Shown in pieces: positions 1 to 7,670 of a DNA stretch of 64,000 bases. A model generated the notes under the pieces. The model saw only the letters and a list, made by a program, of their open reading frames with translations. It was not told the DNA's origin and ran no database searches. Numbering within the stretch: the first letter of the stretch is position 1; each line of letters begins with the position of its first letter. The position numbers and the translations under genes are program-made. The stretch covers positions 186,001 to 250,000 of the forward strand of contig NZ_LQIW01000049.1 in assembly GCF_001500025.1 (NCBI RefSeq), read 5' to 3'. This stretch comes from Mycobacterium sp. IS-1590 (GTDB lineage Bacteria > Actinomycetota > Actinomycetes > Mycobacteriales > Mycobacteriaceae).

Positions 1-631
1 CGCGTTCGCCTCCGACATCGTCAGCGACTACGGCCGCTACACCTGCGCCTGCGCGGTGCTCGAGACCGCCGAACGCCTGGCCGGCGAGGAGCGCGCCCCG
101 GTGCCCGCGCTGCACCGGCTGACGGTGGCCGCGCTGCGGGCGGTGGCCGACGGTGGCCGTCCCCGTGAGCTGGTGTTGGACGCGTACCTGTTGCGCGCCA
201 TGGGGATCGCGGGTTGGGCCCCGGCGTTGACCGACTGCGCCCGCTGTGCCGCGCCGGGTCCGCACCGGGCTTTTCACGTGGCGGCCGGGGGCAGCGTATG
301 CGTGCACTGCCGGCCCTCCGGGTCGGTGACGCCGCCCCAGGCGGTGTTGGACCTGATGGCCGCGCTGCACGACGGGGACTGGGAGTACGCCGAGACGTCG
401 ACCCCGTCGCACCGCAGCCAGGCCAGCGGCCTGGTGGCCGCGCATCTGCAGTGGCATTTGGAGCGCCAATTGCGGACGTTGCCGCTGGTGGAACGGGTGT
501 ACCGGGTGGATAGGAGTGTCGGCGACCTGCAGGCGTCGGTGGTCGGGCAGGATGTGCCACATGGCAAGCGAACGGGATGGGCGGAGGAAGAAGGCTCCGC
601 CGACCTACCCACAGCTGCCTCCGGCGCCTGA
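1..631 (+). CDS. recO: DNA repair protein RecO, C-terminal part (5' end outside window)
   Basis: RecO loads RecA through RecFOR recombinational repair. The open frame is already running at base 2 and ends with TGA at 629-631, so only about the last 209 residues are visible. The visible part is the helical and zinc-binding C-terminal region: a pair of Cys-x2-Cys motifs (CARC and CVHC, about 22 residues apart) is the treble-clef zinc site found in many actinobacterial RecO proteins. The last 71 bases overlap the start of uppS in another frame, which suggests translational coupling. The recO-uppS order matches M. tuberculosis Rv2362c-Rv2361c. The main uncertainty is the missing N-terminal OB fold. 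Confidence 0.93.
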   Translation, partial: AFASDIVSDYGRYTCACAVLETAERLAGEERAPVPALHRLTVAALRAVADGGRPRELVLDAYLLRAMGIAGWAPALTDCARCAAPGPHRAFHVAAGGSVCVHCRPSGSVTPPQAVLDLMAALHDGDWEYAETSTPSHRSQASGLVAAHLQWHLERQLRTLPLVERVYRVDRSVGDLQASVVGQDVPHGKRTGWAEEEGSADLPTAASGA

Positions 632-1463
632 CGACTATCCCACGTTCCCGGACAAGTCGACGTGGCCCGTCGTCTTTCCCGAGATCCCCGCGGGCACCAA
701 CGGCCGGTTCGCGCGCCCGCCCCAGCACACGTCGAAGGAGGCCGCGCCGCGGATCCCGGCCGACCAGGTGCCCAAGCACGTCGCGGTCGTCATGGACGGC
801 AACGGGCGCTGGGCCACCCAACGCGGCCTGCACCGCACCGAGGGGCACAAGATGGGTGAGGCCGTCCTCATCGACATCACTTGCGGGGCAATCGAAATCG
901 GCATCAAACACCTGACCGTGTACGCGTTCTCCACCGAGAACTGGAAACGCAGCACCGAAGAGGTGCGCTTCCTGATGGGTTTCAACCGGGAGGTGGTGCG
1001 TCGCCGCCGGGAGAACCTCAACGACATGGGCGTGCGGATGCGCTGGGTCGGCTCGCGGCCCCGCATGTGGCGCAGCGTGATCAAGGAGTTCGACATCGCC
1101 GAGCAGATGACCGTCGGCAACGACGTCATCACGATCAACTACTGCGTCAACTACGGCGGGCGCACCGAGATCGTCGAGGCGACCCGTGAGCTCGCGCGCC
1201 TGGCCGCCGACGGCAAGATCAAGCCGGACCGCATCAGCGAAGCGACGTTCGCCAAGCACCTGCACCGCTCCGACATCCCCGACGTCGACCTGTTCATCCG
1301 GACGTCGGGAGAGCAGCGTGCCAGCAACTTCCTGCTCTGGCAGGCCGCCTACGCCGAGTTCGTGTTCCAGGACAAGTTGTGGCCGGATTACGACCGCCGC
1401 GACCTGTGGGCCGCCTGCGAGGAGTACGTCAACCGCAACCGTCGCTTCGGCAGAGCCGAATGA
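561..1463 (+). CDS. uppS: Long-chain (decaprenyl-type) cis-prenyl diphosphate synthase
   Basis: This 300-residue cytosolic or membrane-associated cis-prenyltransferase adds isopentenyl units to make the polyprenyl diphosphate carrier for peptidoglycan and arabinogalactan synthesis. The UppS signature DGNGRWA lies at about residues 79-85, with its catalytic Asp, followed by the conserved AFSTENWKR, INYCVNYGGR and RTSGEQR blocks. The N-terminal extension of about 70 residues, rich in Pro, is typical of the mycobacterial decaprenyl enzyme (Rv2361c, about 296 aa). I chose ATG 561 because it gives that length; an upstream in-frame start at 516 would add unrelated residues. The gene overlaps the recO end and is followed 22 bases later by a conserved hypothetical gene. 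Confidence 0.95.
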   Translation: MASERDGRRKKAPPTYPQLPPAPDDYPTFPDKSTWPVVFPEIPAGTNGRFARPPQHTSKEAAPRIPADQVPKHVAVVMDGNGRWATQRGLHRTEGHKMGEAVLIDITCGAIEIGIKHLTVYAFSTENWKRSTEEVRFLMGFNREVVRRRRENLNDMGVRMRWVGSRPRMWRSVIKEFDIAEQMTVGNDVITINYCVNYGGRTEIVEATRELARLAADGKIKPDRISEATFAKHLHRSDIPDVDLFIRTSGEQRASNFLLWQAAYAEFVFQDKLWPDYDRRDLWAACEEYVNRNRRFGRAE

Positions 1464-1485
1464 TGTACCTGAGCGGAAGAGCCTG

Positions 1486-1911
1486 ATGGCACTGCAGGAG
1501 CGGCTCGGCGAGATCCTCGACGGTGTGCTGCCGGTGACGCGAGAGGCCGACGGGGCGCTCACCGTCCACCACGACGAGACCTTCGCCTCGCTGCGCACGG
1601 TTCCGATCGCCGAGGGCCTGGAATTGGTGTCGCTCACCCAGATTCTGGCCTGGGATCTGCCGCTGGACGCCAAACTGCGCGCCGCGGTCGCCGAACACGC
1701 CCACAACACGCTGCTGGGTACGGTGTCGCTGACCTCCAAGAGTGCGCCGAAACAGGTGGCCGCCGGGGCCAAACGCAACTCCAAGAAAGCCGCGGATGTG
1801 CTGCTGCGCTACAACTTTCCGGCCGCCGGGCTGACCGATGACGCGCTGCGCACGCTGATCCTCATGGTGCTGGCCACCGGCGCCGAGGTGCGTCGGGCGT
1901 TAGTCGGCTGA
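1486..1911 (+). CDS. Conserved hypothetical protein (Rv2360c-like position)
   Basis: A 141-residue cytosolic protein with no signal peptide or membrane segment. It begins MALQERLGEILDG and looks mixed alpha/beta. I recognise no catalytic motif. Its place directly after uppS and convergent with zur matches M. tuberculosis Rv2360c, also of unknown function, so it is a conserved neighbour rather than a shadow frame. ATG 1486 lies 22 bases after the uppS stop, with GCGGAAGAG upstream as a possible ribosome site. Its last 12 bases overlap the end of zur on the other strand. A small role linked to prenyl or cell-wall metabolism is only a guess from position. Confidence 0.8.
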   Translation: MALQERLGEILDGVLPVTREADGALTVHHDETFASLRTVPIAEGLELVSLTQILAWDLPLDAKLRAAVAEHAHNTLLGTVSLTSKSAPKQVAAGAKRNSKKAADVLLRYNFPAAGLTDDALRTLILMVLATGAEVRRALVG

Positions 1912-2310
1912 ACCGTTCGTCGCTGCGCACTGGACACAGACGCCGAAGATTTCGATCGTGTGGCTGACATCGGAGAAGCCGTGCTGCCGGGCGATGTCGG
2001 CCGCCCAGGTCTCGACGTCGCCGCCTTGAATCTCCACCGTCGAGCCGCACGCACGGCAGACCAGGTGGTGGTGGTGGTCCTCCGAACAGCGGCGGTACAC
2101 CGACTCGCCGGTGTCGGTGCGCAACGTGTCGACGACGCCGGCCGCCGCCATCTGTTGCAGGGTGCGGTACACGGTGGTCAGCCCGATACCCTCGCCGCGC
2201 CGCCGCAGCTCGTCGTGCAGTTCCTGGGCCGAGCGGAACTCCTCGACGTTCTCCAGCAGGTCCGCGATGGCCGCGCGTTGTCGGGTCGCGCGCACTCCGG
2301 TCGTGTTCAC
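1900..2310 (-). CDS. zur: Zinc uptake regulator Zur (Fur family)
   Basis: A 136-residue Fur-family repressor that, with zinc bound, shuts off zinc uptake genes and alternative ribosomal proteins. An N-terminal winged helix (about residues 5-75, with TTVYRTLQ recognition helix) is followed by a His-rich metal region (HHHHLVCRAC, residues 79-88) and a C-terminal CVQC at 125-128. Together these form the structural zinc site of Cys pairs and the regulatory His site. The GTG start overlaps the smtB stop as GTGA, so the two are translationally coupled in one smtB-zur operon, as in M. tuberculosis Rv2358-Rv2359. The 3' end overlaps the convergent hypothetical gene by 12 bases. Confidence 0.95.
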   Translation of the reverse strand: MNTTGVRATRQRAAIADLLENVEEFRSAQELHDELRRRGEGIGLTTVYRTLQQMAAAGVVDTLRTDTGESVYRRCSEDHHHHLVCRACGSTVEIQGGDVETWAADIARQHGFSDVSHTIEIFGVCVQCAATNGSAD

Positions 2311-2681
2311 TCGTCGGCCTCGGCCGCGTGCGTCACCGCCGCGACGACGATGTCGGCGAGGTGATGATCGACGAGGCGGTACATCACCTCGCGACCGGAG
2401 CGCTCACCGGCGACGACGCCCGCGGCCTTCAGAATGCGCAGGTGCTGGCTCACCAGCGGTTGGGGCACCGCCAGCGCGTCGACGAGCTCGTGCACGCAGC
2501 GCGCCGACTCCCGCAACTGCAGCACGATCGCGATCCGCACCGGGGCGGCCAACGCGCGCAGCAGGTCACCGGAGGTGTCGAGCACATCGCGCGAGGGCAG
2601 GTCGGGATACGGGGCGCCGCCGTGGTCGTGGGCGTCCTCGGCGACGACGCGTCCCTCGGCCAAAGTGGAAACGATTTTCAT
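2307..2681 (-). CDS. smtB: ArsR/SmtB-family zinc-sensing repressor SmtB
   Basis: A 124-residue winged-helix repressor that releases DNA when zinc binds. The family core LLRALAAPVRIAIVLQL is followed by the recognition helix (VPQPLVSQHLRILKAAG). The C-terminal helix has D-x-H...H-x2-E (in VDHHLADIVVAAVTHAAE), which is the alpha5 zinc site of SmtB. I chose ATG 2681 (MKIVSTL) because a -10-like TATTGT lies 8 bases upstream, fitting a leaderless transcript. Starts at 2708 (MEAHVLL) or 2738 are also open. First gene of the smtB-zur operon, divergent from glyS. If 2681 is right, the Zur box described separately lies over its first codons. Confidence 0.93.
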   Translation of the reverse strand: MKIVSTLAEGRVVAEDAHDHGGAPYPDLPSRDVLDTSGDLLRALAAPVRIAIVLQLRESARCVHELVDALAVPQPLVSQHLRILKAAGVVAGERSGREVMYRLVDHHLADIVVAAVTHAAEADE

Positions 2682-2682
2682 T
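2666..2682. promoter_or_regulatory. Candidate Zur box over the smtB start codon
   Basis: On the minus strand the sequence AATGAAAATCGTTTCCA reads through the proposed smtB ATG. It is a near-palindrome (TGAAAA / TGGAAA arms) and resembles the mycobacterial Zur consensus built on TGAAAATCATTTTCA, as I remember it. It would allow zinc-bound Zur to repress its own operon by blocking a leaderless start. The match is by eye only. Confidence 0.5.
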
Positions 2683-2694
2683 ACGGCCAACAAT

Positions 2695-2714
2695 ACATGC
2701 GCTTCCATGCATGT
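2695..2714. promoter_or_regulatory. Candidate SmtB operator in the smtB-zur promoter
   Basis: The inverted repeat ACATGC-N8-GCATGT spans 20 bases, 14 bases upstream of the proposed smtB start and just upstream of its -10-like TATTGT. ArsR/SmtB operators are imperfect AT-rich inverted repeats of this kind in their own promoters, so autorepression by SmtB is the simplest reading. It lies in the 156-base gap between smtB and glyS, which otherwise shows nothing notable. Confidence 0.45.
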
Positions 2715-2837
2715 CAACGCCGCATCGCGGCCCCCCACCTCGGCGCGAGCGACCGCGTCTGCCCCCGAAATTGCGGCGTGTCGCCGGCCAACTGCGGTCG
2801 CTCGGCGGCGGTGAGGGTGTCGCTAGGCTATGCAGTC

Positions 2838-4232
2838 GTGGCTCACTCTTCCTCGATCATCGACACAGTTGCGAACCTGGCGAAGCGGCGCGGTTTGGTC
2901 TACCAGGCGGGGGAGATTTACGGCGGCACCAAGTCGGCGTGGGACTACGGCCCGCTCGGGGTGGAACTCAAGGAGAACATCAAGCGTCAGTGGTGGCGGT
3001 CGGTGGTGACCAGCCGCGACGACGTCGTGGGCCTGGACTCGTCGATCATCCTGCCTCGCGAGGTATGGGTGGCGTCCGGACACGTCGACGTGTTCAACGA
3101 TCCGCTCGTCGAATGCCTCAACTGCCACAAGCGCCATCGGCAGGATCACCTGCAGGAGAACTACGCCGAGAAAAAGGGGATCGAGGATCCCGAATCCGTG
3201 GCGATGAGCGAAATCGCCTGCCCGGACTGCGGGACCAAGGGCCAGTGGACCGAACCGCGCGACTTCAACATGATGCTCAAGACCTACCTCGGGCCGATCG
3301 AGACCGAGGAGGGCCTGCACTATCTGCGGCCGGAGACTGCCCAGGGCATCTTCGTCAACTTCACCAATGTGGTGACCACACAACGTAAGAAGCCGCCGTT
3401 CGGTATCGCGCAGACCGGCAAGAGCTTCCGCAACGAGATCACGCCCGGCAACTTCATCTTCCGCACCCGCGAGTTCGAGCAGATGGAGATGGAGTTCTTC
3501 GTCGAGCCGTCGAGCGCACGCGAGTGGCACCAGTACTGGATCGACGAGCGGCTGCAGTGGTACGTCGAGCTGGGCATCGACCGCGACAACCTCCGGCTCT
3601 ACGAGCATCCCAAGGAGAAGCTGTCGCATTATTCCGACCGCACCGTCGACATCGAGTACAAGTTCGGCTTCCAGGGCAACCCGTGGGGTGAGCTGGAGGG
3701 TGTCGCGAACCGCACCGACTTCGACTTGTCCACGCACTCAAAGCATTCCGGTGTCGACCTGTCCTACTACGACCAGGCCAACGACACCCGCTACGTCCCG
3801 TACGTGATCGAACCGGCGGCCGGGCTGACGCGCTCGTTCATGGCGTTCCTGGTCGACGCCTACGCCGAGGACGAGGCGCCCAACGCCAAGGGCGGCGTCG
3901 ACAAGCGAACCGTGTTGCGGCTGGACCCGCGGCTTGCGCCGGTCAAGGCCGCGGTGCTGCCGTTGTCGCGCAACGAGGCACTCTCGCCGAAGGCGCGCGA
4001 CCTCGCCGCGGACCTGCGCAAGTGCTGGAACGTGGAATTCGACGACGCGGGCGCGATCGGGCGGCGCTACCGCCGCCAGGACGAGATCGGCACCCCGTTC
4101 TGCGTGACGGTCGACTTCGACACGCTCGAGGATCACGCCGTCACGGTCCGCGAGCGCGACGCGATGACACAGGACCGGGTGTCACTCGACAACGTCAGCG
4201 ACTACCTCGCCGCCCGCCTCAAAGGCTGCTAA
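2838..4232 (+). CDS. glyS: Glycyl-tRNA synthetase (alpha2 type)
   Basis: Charges tRNA-Gly with glycine. The 464-residue class II synthetase has motif 2 (FRNEITPGNFIFRTREFEQ region), GLTRSFMAFL as motif 3, and a C-terminal anticodon-binding domain (from about residue 365). GTG 2838 gives MAHSSSIIDTVANLAKRRG, the usual mycobacterial N-terminus; frames further upstream are shadow. An insertion after about residue 90 has two Cys-x2-Cys pairs (C93/C96 and C128/C131), a zinc ribbon. From memory the M. tuberculosis enzyme has lost these cysteines, so this one may need zinc. It is divergent from smtB-zur, as in M. tuberculosis. Confidence 0.96.
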   Translation: MAHSSSIIDTVANLAKRRGLVYQAGEIYGGTKSAWDYGPLGVELKENIKRQWWRSVVTSRDDVVGLDSSIILPREVWVASGHVDVFNDPLVECLNCHKRHRQDHLQENYAEKKGIEDPESVAMSEIACPDCGTKGQWTEPRDFNMMLKTYLGPIETEEGLHYLRPETAQGIFVNFTNVVTTQRKKPPFGIAQTGKSFRNEITPGNFIFRTREFEQMEMEFFVEPSSAREWHQYWIDERLQWYVELGIDRDNLRLYEHPKEKLSHYSDRTVDIEYKFGFQGNPWGELEGVANRTDFDLSTHSKHSGVDLSYYDQANDTRYVPYVIEPAAGLTRSFMAFLVDAYAEDEAPNAKGGVDKRTVLRLDPRLAPVKAAVLPLSRNEALSPKARDLAADLRKCWNVEFDDAGAIGRRYRRQDEIGTPFCVTVDFDTLEDHAVTVRERDAMTQDRVSLDNVSDYLAARLKGC

Positions 4233-4270
4233 GCCCACTACCGCGAGCGCCCGTGTTTGTCCGCAACACG

Positions 4271-4294
4271 CCGCGAGACTGTGACACCTCGCGG
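4271..4294. terminator. Hairpin between convergent genes, possible terminator
   Basis: CCGCGAG and CTCGCGG form a 7-bp stem with a 10-base loop in the 84-base gap between the ends of glyS and the TPM-domain gene. There is no U-tract on either side, which is common for mycobacterial hairpins, so termination is only suggested by position. Confidence 0.35.
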
Positions 4295-4316
4295 TCGCTC
4301 GCGCGAGCCGAGCAAC

Positions 4317-6323
4317 CTAGAAGCGCCCCCCGCCGCCGAACATCCCGCCTCCGCCACCGGAGCCGCCGAACGAACCGGGGCTGAATCCGCCACCGCCGAA
4401 TCCGCCGAATCCCCCGCGCATTCCGCCGCTGAGGATGTTGCCGATGAGGATGCCGCCGATGATCGCGCCCATATTGCCCCCACCGCCGCGGCCGCCGCCG
4501 CCGAACGGGCCCATGTAGGAACTCTGCGCATTCTGAACATCGGCGTTGGCCAGGTTCTGCGCCTGTGATGCGAGCATCGCGGCGCCGTTGGCGTGTTTGA
4601 CGGCCTCGGCCGGTTCGGTGGCCCGCCTCTCTTCGGCTGCGCCGATCTGGCGGACGGCCTCGGCCAAGCGGGTCCGGGCCTCGGGGCCGACGATGCCGCG
4701 ACGGGTGTCGATGAAGTCCGACACCGACCTCACCCGCGAGCGCGCCGTGAACAGCGCCTCGTCCAGCGCTCGGTTGAGCCGTTCGGCGGCCTCTCGCTCC
4801 TGTTCGACGGCGGCCAGCAGCCGGTCCAGATCGGCGTCGGCCTTCGTCAGTTCGGTGAAAGTACCCAGTGGGTCAGCGGCTTTCGAGCGCTGCGCGGCGG
4901 CGACGGCGGCCGCTGCCGCATCGCGCGCCTCGGCCAGTTGCGCGGCCTGCGGCACGTTGCCCTGCTGCAGCAAGGCGCCGGCCTGCTTGATGCCGTTCTG
5001 GATGTCCTCGATCGCCGCGGGCAACGTGGCCGCGGCGCGACGGATGTCGCTGGCGGCGCTGTCCACCGCGTCGAGCAGACCGCGCGCCTGCACCAACGCC
5101 GACTCCGCCGCACGCACACACTCGACGAGCTCGCTCTGGCGTCCCGGCACCGGGCGGGCGGCAAGGTCGCGCCCGCGGCCGATGCTCTCATCGGCGAAGT
5201 CGAGCAGCTCCTTGGCCGCATCGACGTTGCCCGCAACCGAACTCAGCGCCGTCGAATCGAACTCTCTGTGCAGCTCGGCCAGTTTCTGGCGCGACGGCTC
5301 GAGCCGAGCGGTGATGTCCACCACCCGCTGAGTCATGGAGTCGAGTTTGGACGGAGCGTTGATCACCAGGTTTCGCAGCTCGGTGAACGCGTCGCGCTGC
5401 GCGTCGAGCTCTCGGTCGGCCTTGGCCGCCGCGACGACCACACGGGTCAGCAGGTCGCGCCGCTGCGCCGGGGTTTCGGGGATGGCGTCATCGAGGATCT
5501 GGCGGACATTGAACGCTTGGGCGAGCGTGGTTTTCGCATTGTTGACCGCCCGCGTGAACGGCTCGGTCCGTGCGGTGCCGAACTCTTCGACCGCCAACTC
5601 CAGCTCGTGGTCGCTGGTCCGCACCGCGTTGTCGACCTCGACCACCATCGCTCGCGACAGGTCGTCGAGCGCGTCCAGTGACACCGCCGCCAGTGCCTGC
5701 GGGTCGCTCGGGTCGACTCTGCGCGCAGCGGCGAACTCGGCCTCCCTACGCTTGCGCTGCCGTCGTCGGCGCCAGATCATCAGCACCACCACCGCGAACG
5801 CGATCACTCCCAGGGCGATGAGCAGTCCGACCCAACTCAGACTCGACCCCGAGCTGCCCGACCGGGCGAGCCCGTCGGCCGCCGCGACCGCCGCGCCGGC
5901 CCAGTCGCCGCTGCGCAGCGCGGGTTCGACGTCGTTGCGCCGCACGCTGTCCACCCGGCTCGAGCTCAACTCCGTTGCGCTGTCGGGCACCAGGAAGGCA
6001 TATGAGCGGTCGACCGTGGCCACCGCCAACAACGCGTCATAGGAACCCAAGTCGCTGACGCGCATGGTGTTGCGCGCCCACGTCTCGGCCGACTGACCGG
6101 AGAACGAGTCGACGTAGACGACCCACAACCGGGTCCTGCGGCTGTTGTAGAGCGAGTCGACCGCCGAGGTCACCTCCGCCCGACCGGCGCTGTCGAGGAC
6201 GCCCGCGTTGTCGGTGACGTAGCCCGGCAGTCGAAACGGTGGCTCGGCAGCCGCCGTCGGCGCGATGAGCGCACCGGCGGTGAGCAAGGCGAGCACGAGG
6301 GTCAGCAAGCGGACGAGGCGCAT
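4317..6323 (-). CDS. Membrane-anchored TPM-domain protein with Gly-rich tail
   Basis: A 668-residue protein. A signal peptide (residues 1-26, ending TAAAEPPF) is followed by an extracytoplasmic TPM domain (about 30-155, starting LPGYVTDNAGVLD), one membrane helix (about 162-184), a basic RRRRQRKRREAEF stretch, a long helical cytosolic region rich in Ala, Arg and Glu, and a Gly-rich C-terminal tail of about 60 residues. TPM domains occur in proteins linked to photosystem repair or membrane quality control, but the bacterial role is unclear. It matches the position and layout of M. tuberculosis Rv2345. ATG 6323 was chosen because the signal peptide begins there. It is divergent from dgt, with only 59 bases between them. 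Confidence 0.85.
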   Translation of the reverse strand: MRLVRLLTLVLALLTAGALIAPTAAAEPPFRLPGYVTDNAGVLDSAGRAEVTSAVDSLYNSRRTRLWVVYVDSFSGQSAETWARNTMRVSDLGSYDALLAVATVDRSYAFLVPDSATELSSSRVDSVRRNDVEPALRSGDWAGAAVAAADGLARSGSSGSSLSWVGLLIALGVIAFAVVVLMIWRRRRQRKRREAEFAAARRVDPSDPQALAAVSLDALDDLSRAMVVEVDNAVRTSDHELELAVEEFGTARTEPFTRAVNNAKTTLAQAFNVRQILDDAIPETPAQRRDLLTRVVVAAAKADRELDAQRDAFTELRNLVINAPSKLDSMTQRVVDITARLEPSRQKLAELHREFDSTALSSVAGNVDAAKELLDFADESIGRGRDLAARPVPGRQSELVECVRAAESALVQARGLLDAVDSAASDIRRAAATLPAAIEDIQNGIKQAGALLQQGNVPQAAQLAEARDAAAAAVAAAQRSKAADPLGTFTELTKADADLDRLLAAVEQEREAAERLNRALDEALFTARSRVRSVSDFIDTRRGIVGPEARTRLAEAVRQIGAAEERRATEPAEAVKHANGAAMLASQAQNLANADVQNAQSSYMGPFGGGGRGGGGNMGAIIGGILIGNILSGGMRGGFGGFGGGGFSPGSFGGSGGGGGMFGGGGRF

Positions 6324-6382
6324 GCCCGCCAATCTAGTGCGCGACGCGGTCGGGCCGGTTGGTGCTGGCAGACTATCCGTCG

Positions 6383-7639
6383 GTGACAGGCAACGCAGAT
6401 CCCTACGACGAGTTCGACCGCCGGCGATGGGTGGCCGAATCGCCGAAGAGTGCTGCGCTGCCGGGGACCGACACCGAGCACCGCACCGATTTCGCGCGCG
6501 ACCGGGCACGGGTACTGCACTGCGCGGCGCTTCGTCGACTGGCCGACAAGACCCAGGTGGTCGGGCCGCGCCAGGGCGAGACACCGCGCACCCGGCTGAC
6601 CCACTCGCTGGAGGTCGCCCAGATCGGCCGCGGCATGGCGATCGGCCTGGGTTGTGACCCCGACCTCGTCGACCTCGCAGGCCTGGCCCACGACATCGGT
6701 CACCCGCCCTACGGCCACAACGGCGAGCGTGCCCTCAACGAGATCGCCGCCGACTGCGGCGGCTTCGAGGGCAACGCCCAGAACTTCCGCATTCTGACCC
6801 GCCTCGAGCCGAAAACCCTTGACGCAGAAGGCGGTAGTGCGGGGCTGAACCTCACCCGGGCCGCACTGGACGCCGTCACCAAGTATCCGTGGCGTAGGGG
6901 GACGCGGCAGGCGAAATTCGGTTTCTACGAGGACGACGTGCCCGTGGCCGACTGGGTGCGCGCCGACGCGCCCGCCGAGAAACCCTGCCTGGAGGCGCAG
7001 GTCATGGACTGGGCCGACGACGTCGCCTACTCGGTGCACGATGTCGAGGACGGGGTGGTCTCCGGTCGCATCGACATGCGGGTGCTGGCCGACAACGACG
7101 CGGCGGCGGTATTGGGTCGACTCGGGGAGTCGAGCGGGATGGGCGCCGGGCTGCGGTCCGACGACCTGGTGGCAGCCGCGTCGCGGCTGTCCAGCCTGCC
7201 GGTCGTGGCCGCCGTGGGTAAGTACGACGGCACGCTCGCCGCATCCGTCGCGCTCAAGAAGTTGACCAGTGAGCTCGTCGGCCGGTTCGCGTCCGCGGCA
7301 ATCGCAGCGACCCGGGAGGAATCGGGCCGGGGCCCCCTGGTCCGCTACCAGGCCGAGCTGCGCGTCCCGGATCTGGTGCGGGCCGAGGTCGCCGTGCTCA
7401 AGATCTTGGCGCTGCAGTTCATCATGTCCGATCCCCGGCATCTGGAACTGCAGGCCCGCCAGCGCGAACGCGTACACCGCGTGGTGGCGTGGGTCGCCGC
7501 GGGGGCGCCGGCGACGCTCGACCCGATCTTCGTGCCGGCGTTCAACGCCGCCGGTGACGACGGAGCCCGCCTGCGGGTGGTCATCGACCAGGTCGCGTCC
7601 TTCACCGAGGGCCGTCTCGAGCGGTTGGAACCCGCCTAG
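6383..7639 (+). CDS. dgt: dGTP triphosphohydrolase-like HD protein
   Basis: Hydrolyses dNTPs (dGTP) to nucleoside and triphosphate, controlling dNTP pools before replication. The 418-residue HD-domain enzyme shows the metal-binding H...HD...D set: RLTHSLEVAQIGRG, then GLAHDIGHPPYGHNGE, and later QVMDWADDVAYSVHD. ARVLHCAALRRLADKTQV is also typical of the dGTPase family. GTG 6383 gives VTGNADPYDEFDR, matching the usual start DPYDxFDR; TTG 6359 is an alternative adding 8 residues. It lies 31 bases before dnaG, likely one operon, as Rv2344c-Rv2343c in M. tuberculosis. Confidence 0.93.
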   Translation: MTGNADPYDEFDRRRWVAESPKSAALPGTDTEHRTDFARDRARVLHCAALRRLADKTQVVGPRQGETPRTRLTHSLEVAQIGRGMAIGLGCDPDLVDLAGLAHDIGHPPYGHNGERALNEIAADCGGFEGNAQNFRILTRLEPKTLDAEGGSAGLNLTRAALDAVTKYPWRRGTRQAKFGFYEDDVPVADWVRADAPAEKPCLEAQVMDWADDVAYSVHDVEDGVVSGRIDMRVLADNDAAAVLGRLGESSGMGAGLRSDDLVAAASRLSSLPVVAAVGKYDGTLAASVALKKLTSELVGRFASAAIAATREESGRGPLVRYQAELRVPDLVRAEVAVLKILALQFIMSDPRHLELQARQRERVHRVVAWVAAGAPATLDPIFVPAFNAAGDDGARLRVVIDQVASFTEGRLERLEPA

Positions 7640-7670
7640 GCTTCCGCCCGGGGCGCTCTAGACTGGCCCG

